From positions 1-43,561 of the forward strand of contig NZ_BCQP01000082.1 of assembly GCF_001552135.1 (NCBI RefSeq): a stretch of DNA of 43,561 bases. Direction: 5' to 3'. Position 1 is the stretch's first letter. Each line of letters opens with the position of its first letter. Under the pieces are notes generated by a model. It was given only the letters and a program-made list of their open reading frames with translations, ran no database searches and was not told the DNA's origin. The stretch comes from Actinomadura chibensis NBRC 106107 (GTDB lineage Bacteria > Actinomycetota > Actinomycetes > Streptosporangiales > Streptosporangiaceae). Positions 27,381-43,561 of this stretch are shown in pieces. Position numbers and translations under genes: made by a program.

Positions 27381-30300
27381 TCAGTCGTGGGACACACCGA
27401 GCTCGTTGTCGAGCACGTCGAACAGTTCGGCGTCGGACGCCGTGTCGAGATCGCCGCCCGCCGCCGGGCCGCCCGCCGCCGGGACGTCGCCGACCTTCCA
27501 CAGCAGCGCCCGGAGCCGGTTGGCGATCCTCGTGCGGGCCGCGGCGTCCGGCGCGGCGTCGCGCAGGACGCCGTCGAGCCGGTCGATCTCGGTGATCAGC
27601 CGGTCGGCCGGGTCGGCGCCCGCCGGGACCAGCTCCGCCGCGAGGTGGTCGGCCAGCGCCGCCGAGCTCGGGAAGTCGAAGACGACCGTGACCGGGAGCT
27701 GGAGGCCGGTGGCGGCGTTGACCTGGTTCCGGAACCGGACGGCGGTGAGCGAGTCGAAGCCGAGGTCCTTGAACGCGCGGTCGGGGGCGATCGCGTCGGC
27801 GGACGCGTGCCCGAGGACGGTCGCCGCGTGCGACCGGACGAGGTCGAGCAGCAGCGGGCCGCGCTCCTCCTCCGGCAGCGCGGCGAGCCGCGCGGCCAGC
27901 GGCGGCCCGGACCGGTCGGCGCGCCGCGCCGGGGTCCGGACGAGCCCGCGCAGCACCGGCGGCAGCATCCCGTCGGCGGCCTGGTCCCGCAGCGCGGCCG
28001 GGTCGAGCCCCAGCGGGACGAGCAGCGGCGCCCCGCCCCGCAGCCCCCTGTCGAACAGCCCGAGGGCTTCCTCCGTGCCGAGCGGGACGATCCCGCTGCC
28101 GGAGAGCCGGGCGAGGTCCGCGTCGCCGAGCCCGCCGGTCATGCCGCTCGCCGTGGCCCACAGGCCCCAGGCGAGGGAGGCGGCGGGCCGCCCGGCGGCG
28201 TGCCGGTGCGCGGCGAGCGCGTCGAGGAACGCGTTGGCGGCGGCGTAGTTGGCCTGCCCCGGGTTCCCGAGGACGCCCGCCGCCGACGAGAACAGCACGA
28301 AGGCGTCCAGGTCGGGGAGCAGCTCGTGCAGGTTCCACGCCGCGTCGACCTTCGGCCGCAGCACCCGGTGGACCTGCTCGGGCGTCAGCGAGCCGACGGT
28401 CGCGTCGTCCAGGACGCCCGCGGTGTGGACGACCGCGCGCACCGGATGCTCGGCGAGCAGCGCGGCGAGCGCGTCGCGGTCGGCGGCGTCGCACGCGGCG
28501 ACGGTGACGTCCACGCCGGCGGGCAGGTCGGCCAGCTCGTCCAGCCCCTCGGCGTCCGGGCCGCGGCGGCTGACCAGCAGCAGCCGCCGGACGCCGTGCT
28601 CGGCGACCAGCCGCCGGGCGACGAGGCGGCCGAGCGTGCCGGTGCCGCCGGTGATCAGGACGGCGCCGTCCGGGTCGAGGGCGGTCTCGCCGTCCGCGCC
28701 GGAGGCGGCCGGGACGAGGCGCGGCGCGTAGGCGACGCCGTCCCGCACCGCGAGCTGCGGTTCGCCCGTGGCGGCGGCCGCGGCGACGTCGGCCGGGTCG
28801 CCGTCCACGTCGATGATCTGGACGCGTCCCGGGTTCTCGGTCTGCGCCGAGCGGACGAGCCCCCAGACGGCGGCGGCCGGAAGGTCGCGGACGTCCTCGC
28901 CGGGACGGGCCGCGACCGCGCCGCGCGTGACGACGACCAGCGGCGAGTCGAGCGCCTGGAGCCGCGCGAGGACGTCCTCCACGGCGGTGTGCGCCCCGGC
29001 CGCCGGATCGTTGGCCTCGGTGTCGATGGTCAGCGTCTCGTACGGGACGTCGCCGGACGCCGCCGCCGGCGCGACCGGCTGCCATTCCACCCGGTACAGC
29101 GGGTCGCGGCCGCCGCGCAGCCGTCCCGTGTCGAGCGGCGCCAGCTCGACGGACGCGGCGGCGACCGGCGCGCCCGCGTCGTCGGCCACGGTGACCTCCA
29201 CCGCGTCCGGCCCGGGGACGAGCCGGGCCCGCAGCCGGGACGCGCCCGGCGCCGCGAGCGCGAGCCGCGTCCACCGCGACGGCGCCCGGATCCCGCCGTC
29301 GTCGCCGAGCAGCACCGGCTGGAGGACCGCGTCGAGCAGCGCCGGGTGGAGGCCGTACCCGGCGACGTCGGTGCCGTCCGGCAGGTCGAGCTCCGCGAAG
29401 ACCTCGCCGTCGTGCCGCCAGGCGGCCCGGACCCCCTGGAAGACCGGCCCGTGGGCGAGGCCCGCCCGGAGCATCCGCCCGTACAGGCCGTCGACGTCGA
29501 CGGGCTCCGCGCCCTGCGGCGGCCACTCCGCCAAGCCGTCCTCGACGGGCCGCCCGGAGCCGAGCGTGCCGCTGGCGTGCTCGACCCATTCGGCGGCCAG
29601 GCCCTCGTCGTCCGGCCTGGCGTAGACGGCGACGGCGCCGTCCCGGACGGTGACGTTCAGCCGGACGCCGCCGCGCTCGGGCAGCACCAGCGGCGCGTGC
29701 ACGGTCAGCTCCTCGACGCCGCCGAAACCGGTGTGCGCGGCGGCGTGCAGGGCCAGTTCGGCGAACACCGAGCCCGGCAGGACGGCGGCGTCCCGCACGG
29801 TGTGCTCGCCCGCCCACCCGAGCGCGTCGGCGGAGACGCGGCCGCTGAACACGTGCCCGCCGGTCGGCAGGTCCGCGACCGCGCCGAGCAGCGGATGCCC
29901 GGCGGGCTCCAGCCCGAGCCCGGCCGCGTCGCGCGCGGCGGCCGAGCCGTCCAGCCAGTACGAGCGGTGCTGGAAGGCGTAGGTCGGCAGCGGGACGCGC
30001 CGCGCCGCCGTCCCCGCGTGCCAGGCCGCCCAGTCGACGTCCGCGCCGCCCGTGTGCGCGTGCGCGAGCGACGCGAGGAACCGGCGCGGCCCGCCGTCGT
30101 CGCGGCGCAGCGACTCGACGACCACGCCGTCGTCGCCGAGCGTCTCGGCCGTCGCGCCGGTGAGGATCGGATGCGGGCTCGTCTCGACGTACAGGCGGTG
30201 CCCGTCGGCGTGCAGCGCCTGCACGGCCCGCTGGTACTGGACGGTCCCGCGCAGGTTGTCGTACCAGTAGTCGGTGCCGAGCGCGGCCGTGTCGTCCAGC

Positions 30301-32687
30301 CGCCCGCCGGTCAGCGACGAGTAGAACGCGATCTCGGCGGTGCGCGGCGCGATCCCGGCCAGCCGGTCGAGGATCTCGGCGCGGATCTCCTCCATCTGGT
30401 GCGAGTGGGACGCGTAGTCGACCGGGATCGCCTTCGCGCGGACGCCCTCGTCCCGGTAGGACTCCACGAGGTCGAGCACGGCGTCCCGGTCGCCGGACAC
30501 CACGGTCGCGGACGGCCCGTTGACGGCGGCGACGCTGACCCGCCCGTTCAGCCGCTTCTCCACGTCCCGCGACGGCAGCGGGACCGACGCCATCGTGCCG
30601 CGCCCGTCCCGCCCGGCGAGCCCGGCGATCGCCCGGCTGCGCAGCGCGGCGACGGCGGCGGCGTCGTCCAGCGACAGCGCCCCGCACACGTACGCGGCGG
30701 CGATCTCGCCCTGCGAGTGCCCGGCGACGGCGTCCGGCCGGACGCCGAGCGACTCCCACAGCCGGGCCAGCGACGTCATCAGCGCGAACAGCGCGGGCTG
30801 CACGACGTCGACGCGGTCGAGCGTGGGCGCGCCGGGCGCCTGCCGCAGGACGTCGTGCAGCGACCAGTCCACGTGCGGGGCGAGCGCGTCCGCGCACGCG
30901 TCCACGTGCTCGCGGAACACGGCGGACTCCGCCATCAGCTCCACGCCCATGCCCGCCCACTGCGCGCCCTGGCCGGGGAAGACGAACGCGACCCTGCCGC
31001 CCGCGCCGCTCCGCGGCTCGCGCACCAGCTCGGCGGCGGGCTCGTTCCGGATCAGCGCGGCGAGGCCGCGTTCCAGCGCGTCCCGGTCGTCGCCGACGAC
31101 GGCGGCGCGGTGCTCGAAGTGCGTCCGCGCGGTGGCGAGGGTGAGGCCGACGTCCGCCGGGTCGAGGCCGGGGTCGTCGCGGAGGCGGGCGCTCAGCCGC
31201 TCGGCCTGGGCGCGCAGCGCCGTCTCGTCCCGGCCGGACACGAGCCACACGGTCGGCCGCGCCGGTCCGGGCTCCGCCGGTGCCGCCGCGTCCGGCGCCT
31301 GTTCGAGGACGATGTGCGCGTTCGTCCCGCTGATCCCGAACGACGACACCGCCGCGCGGCGGGGACGGTCGCCCTCCACCGGCCACGGGGTCGTCTCGGT
31401 GAGCAGGCTGACCGCGCCGGACGTCCAGTCGACGTGCGGGGTCGGCTCGTCCACGTGCAGCGTCTTCGGCAGGACGCCGTGCCGCATCGCCTCGACCATC
31501 TTGATGACCCCGGCGATGCCCGCGGCGGCCTGCGTGTGGCCGATGTTCGACTTGATCGACCCGAGCAGCAGCGGCCGGTCGGAGGGACGCTCCCGCCCGT
31601 AGGTGGCGAGGAGGGCCTGCGCCTCGATGGGGTCGCCGAGGGTCGTCCCGGTGCCGTGGGCCTCGACGGCGTCGACGTCCTTCGGTGCGAGTCCGGCGTT
31701 GGCGAGCGCGGCGCGGATCACCCGCTGCTGCGACGGGCCGTTCGGCGCGGTGAGGCCGTTGCTCGCGCCGTCCTGGTTCACCGCCGAGCCGCGGATCACC
31801 GCGAGCACCGGGTGCCCGTTGCGGCGCGCGTTCGACAGCCGCTCCAGCAGGACGAGCCCCGCGCCCTCGCCCCACGCGACGCCGTCGGCGGCCGCGGCGA
31901 ACGACTTGCTGCGCCCGTCCGGGGCGAGCCCGCGCTGGCGGCTGAACTCCACGAACGTCGTCGGCGTCGCCATGACGGTCACGCCGCCCGCCATCGCCAG
32001 CTCGCAGTCGCCGTCGCGCAGCGACTGGCAGGCCAGGTGGATGGCGAGCAGGGACGACGAGCACGCCGTGTCCACCGACACCGCCGGGCCTTCGAGCCCC
32101 AGCGTGTACGCGACCCGGCCGGACGCGACGCTGTAGGAGCTGCCCGTCCCGACGTAGCCCTCGAAGCCGTCCGGGACGCGGCCGTAGAGCCGCGCGCCGT
32201 AGTCCCCGTACATGATCCCGGTGAAGACGCCGGTCCGGCTGCCGCGCAGCGCGCCGGGGACGATGCCCGCGCCCTCCAGCGCCTCCCACGCGACCTCCAG
32301 CAGGAGCCGCTGCTGCGGGTCGATCGTCATCGCCTCGCGCGGGCTGATGCCGAAGAAGTCGGCGTCGAACCGGTCGGCCGGGTGCAGGAACCCGCCCTCG
32401 CGGACGTAGCTCCTGCCCTGCCGCTCCGGGTCGGGGTCGAACAGCGCGTCGAGGTCCCAGCCGCGTCCGGTGGGGAACTCCGAGATCGCGTCCACGCCGT
32501 CCGCGACGAGCCGCCACAGCCCGGCCGGGGACGCGACCCCGCCGGGGAAGCGGCACGCCGTCCCGACGATCGCGACCGGCTCGGCCGCCTCCTCGGCGAG
32601 CCGCCGCCGCTCCGCCTTCAGGTGCTCGTTCTCCAGCAGCGCCGCGCGCAGCGCCGCCACGACCTTGCCGTCGGGGGACGTGCTCAT
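27381..32687 (-). CDS. PKS gene B: single module KS-AT(methylmalonyl)-DH(degenerate)-KR-ACP
   Basis: 1768 residues. N-terminal docking helix 1-35 (KVVAALRAALLENEHLK), of a different type from the helices of C and D. KS 36-462 (Cys209), AT 560-905 with GHSQGE and YASH at about 756, DH 927-1196, KR about 1338-1540 and ACP with GFDSL near 1643. A C-terminal docking domain (about 1690-1768) ends ELFDVLDNELG. The KR has LDD, LFSSAAG and QANYAAAN and should be active (B type). The DH is the most altered in the window: HTVRDAAVLP (Gly to Asp) and AHGPVF in place of YGPxF, while the Asp of HPALLDAVLQ remains. If it is inactive the module leaves a beta-hydroxyl; if active, an alkene. The start follows a GGAG about 9 nt upstream, and translation may be coupled to A through a small bridging frame. 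Confidence 0.95.
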   Translation of the reverse strand: MSTSPDGKVVAALRAALLENEHLKAERRRLAEEAAEPVAIVGTACRFPGGVASPAGLWRLVADGVDAISEFPTGRGWDLDALFDPDPERQGRSYVREGGFLHPADRFDADFFGISPREAMTIDPQQRLLLEVAWEALEGAGIVPGALRGSRTGVFTGIMYGDYGARLYGRVPDGFEGYVGTGSSYSVASGRVAYTLGLEGPAVSVDTACSSSLLAIHLACQSLRDGDCELAMAGGVTVMATPTTFVEFSRQRGLAPDGRSKSFAAAADGVAWGEGAGLVLLERLSNARRNGHPVLAVIRGSAVNQDGASNGLTAPNGPSQQRVIRAALANAGLAPKDVDAVEAHGTGTTLGDPIEAQALLATYGRERPSDRPLLLGSIKSNIGHTQAAAGIAGVIKMVEAMRHGVLPKTLHVDEPTPHVDWTSGAVSLLTETTPWPVEGDRPRRAAVSSFGISGTNAHIVLEQAPDAAAPAEPGPARPTVWLVSGRDETALRAQAERLSARLRDDPGLDPADVGLTLATARTHFEHRAAVVGDDRDALERGLAALIRNEPAAELVREPRSGAGGRVAFVFPGQGAQWAGMGVELMAESAVFREHVDACADALAPHVDWSLHDVLRQAPGAPTLDRVDVVQPALFALMTSLARLWESLGVRPDAVAGHSQGEIAAAYVCGALSLDDAAAVAALRSRAIAGLAGRDGRGTMASVPLPSRDVEKRLNGRVSVAAVNGPSATVVSGDRDAVLDLVESYRDEGVRAKAIPVDYASHSHQMEEIRAEILDRLAGIAPRTAEIAFYSSLTGGRLDDTAALGTDYWYDNLRGTVQYQRAVQALHADGHRLYVETSPHPILTGATAETLGDDGVVVESLRRDDGGPRRFLASLAHAHTGGADVDWAAWHAGTAARRVPLPTYAFQHRSYWLDGSAAARDAAGLGLEPAGHPLLGAVADLPTGGHVFSGRVSADALGWAGEHTVRDAAVLPGSVFAELALHAAAHTGFGGVEELTVHAPLVLPERGGVRLNVTVRDGAVAVYARPDDEGLAAEWVEHASGTLGSGRPVEDGLAEWPPQGAEPVDVDGLYGRMLRAGLAHGPVFQGVRAAWRHDGEVFAELDLPDGTDVAGYGLHPALLDAVLQPVLLGDDGGIRAPSRWTRLALAAPGASRLRARLVPGPDAVEVTVADDAGAPVAAASVELAPLDTGRLRGGRDPLYRVEWQPVAPAAASGDVPYETLTIDTEANDPAAGAHTAVEDVLARLQALDSPLVVVTRGAVAARPGEDVRDLPAAAVWGLVRSAQTENPGRVQIIDVDGDPADVAAAAATGEPQLAVRDGVAYAPRLVPAASGADGETALDPDGAVLITGGTGTLGRLVARRLVAEHGVRRLLLVSRRGPDAEGLDELADLPAGVDVTVAACDAADRDALAALLAEHPVRAVVHTAGVLDDATVGSLTPEQVHRVLRPKVDAAWNLHELLPDLDAFVLFSSAAGVLGNPGQANYAAANAFLDALAAHRHAAGRPAASLAWGLWATASGMTGGLGDADLARLSGSGIVPLGTEEALGLFDRGLRGGAPLLVPLGLDPAALRDQAADGMLPPVLRGLVRTPARRADRSGPPLAARLAALPEEERGPLLLDLVRSHAATVLGHASADAIAPDRAFKDLGFDSLTAVRFRNQVNAATGLQLPVTVVFDFPSSAALADHLAAELVPAGADPADRLITEIDRLDGVLRDAAPDAAARTRIANRLRALLWKVGDVPAAGGPAAGGDLDTASDAELFDVLDNELGVSHD
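29100..29910 (-). other. Divergent, possibly inactive dehydratase of module B
   Basis: Among the six DH domains here, only this one has lost the Tyr of YGPxF (AHGPVFQG). It also has Asp for the Gly of HxxxGxxxxP. The catalytic His (HTVR) and Asp (HPALLD) are still present, so inactivity is suggested, not shown. Pathway logic (oxygen at the predicted C9) favours inactivity. Confidence 0.5.
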
Positions 32688-32760
32688 CGCCAGCTCCGTG
32701 TTCTGTGCGCCGTCGTCGTCATGTGTCGGTGCTCGTGGTGCGTGGTCATCCGGTCCGTGG

Positions 32761-32764
<4 letters not shown>
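32684..32764 (-). CDS. 26-codon bridging frame between PKS genes A and B (possible coupling peptide)
   Basis: In the 73-nt gap between A and B a small frame starts with an ATG overlapping the TGA of A (ATGA) and ends with a TGA overlapping the ATG of B (ATGA). It contains three MTT repeats and is rich in His, Thr and Arg, with no resemblance to a known protein. A ribosome leaving A could restart here and be delivered to the B start. It may instead be a chance open frame; the peptide itself is probably not functional. Confidence 0.3.

Positions 32765-43561
<10,797 letters not shown>

Overview
This window is very GC-rich and holds part of a modular type I polyketide synthase (PKS) cluster of an actinomycete. 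Evidence for the host group is the extreme G/C bias at third codon positions, the actinobacterial docking domains and a class I P450 with a 3Fe-4S ferredoxin. A rare-actinomycete host such as the Actinomadura group, or a Streptomyces, is possible, but nothing here fixes the genus.

Layout from right to left, the direction of the main operon on the minus strand. PKS gene A (5' end outside the window) ends at 32761. PKS gene B is 32687-27381, gene C 27350-15786, gene D 15789-11437, and an FAD-dependent monooxygenase-fold protein is 11440-9980. The genes are tightly packed: ATGA overlaps join C to D and D to the flavoprotein, and a 26-codon frame bridges A to B with an ATGA overlap at each end. 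A strong hairpin (9934-9970) separates this operon from a convergent P450/ferredoxin pair on the plus strand (8478-9898). A 191-bp divergent control region (8287-8477) follows, then PKS gene E (8286 to beyond position 1, minus strand), which carries the loading module. Essentially the whole window is coding.

E starts the chain: a KSQ (active-site Cys replaced by Gln) with a YASH-type AT predicts a propionyl starter from methylmalonyl-CoA. Module 1 adds a second methylmalonyl unit with DH-KR processing. Genes for the middle of the assembly line lie outside the window. A, B, C and D form the end of the line: malonyl/DH-KR, malonyl/DH-KR, methylmalonyl/(DH)-KR, malonyl/DH-ER-KR, TAGH-type AT/DH-KR, and malonyl with a dead KR. 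D has neither a thioesterase nor a C-terminal docking domain.

Read backwards from the carboxyl end, the modules predict: C1-C3 beta-keto thioester, C4=C5 alkene conjugated to the C3 ketone, C6-C7 saturated, C8 methyl, C9 oxygen (if the degenerate DH of B is inactive) and a C10-C13 diene. That is the diene/dienophile arrangement that becomes the trans-decalin of spirotetronates and spirotetramates. The flavoprotein coupled to the terminal module belongs to the same fold class as the FAD-dependent decalin-forming [4+2] cyclase PyrE3. My main inference is therefore a spirotetronate/tetramate-like pathway, possibly with an unusual C4 substituent. The tetronate-forming enzymes, sugar genes and spiro-cyclase that would prove it are not in this window.
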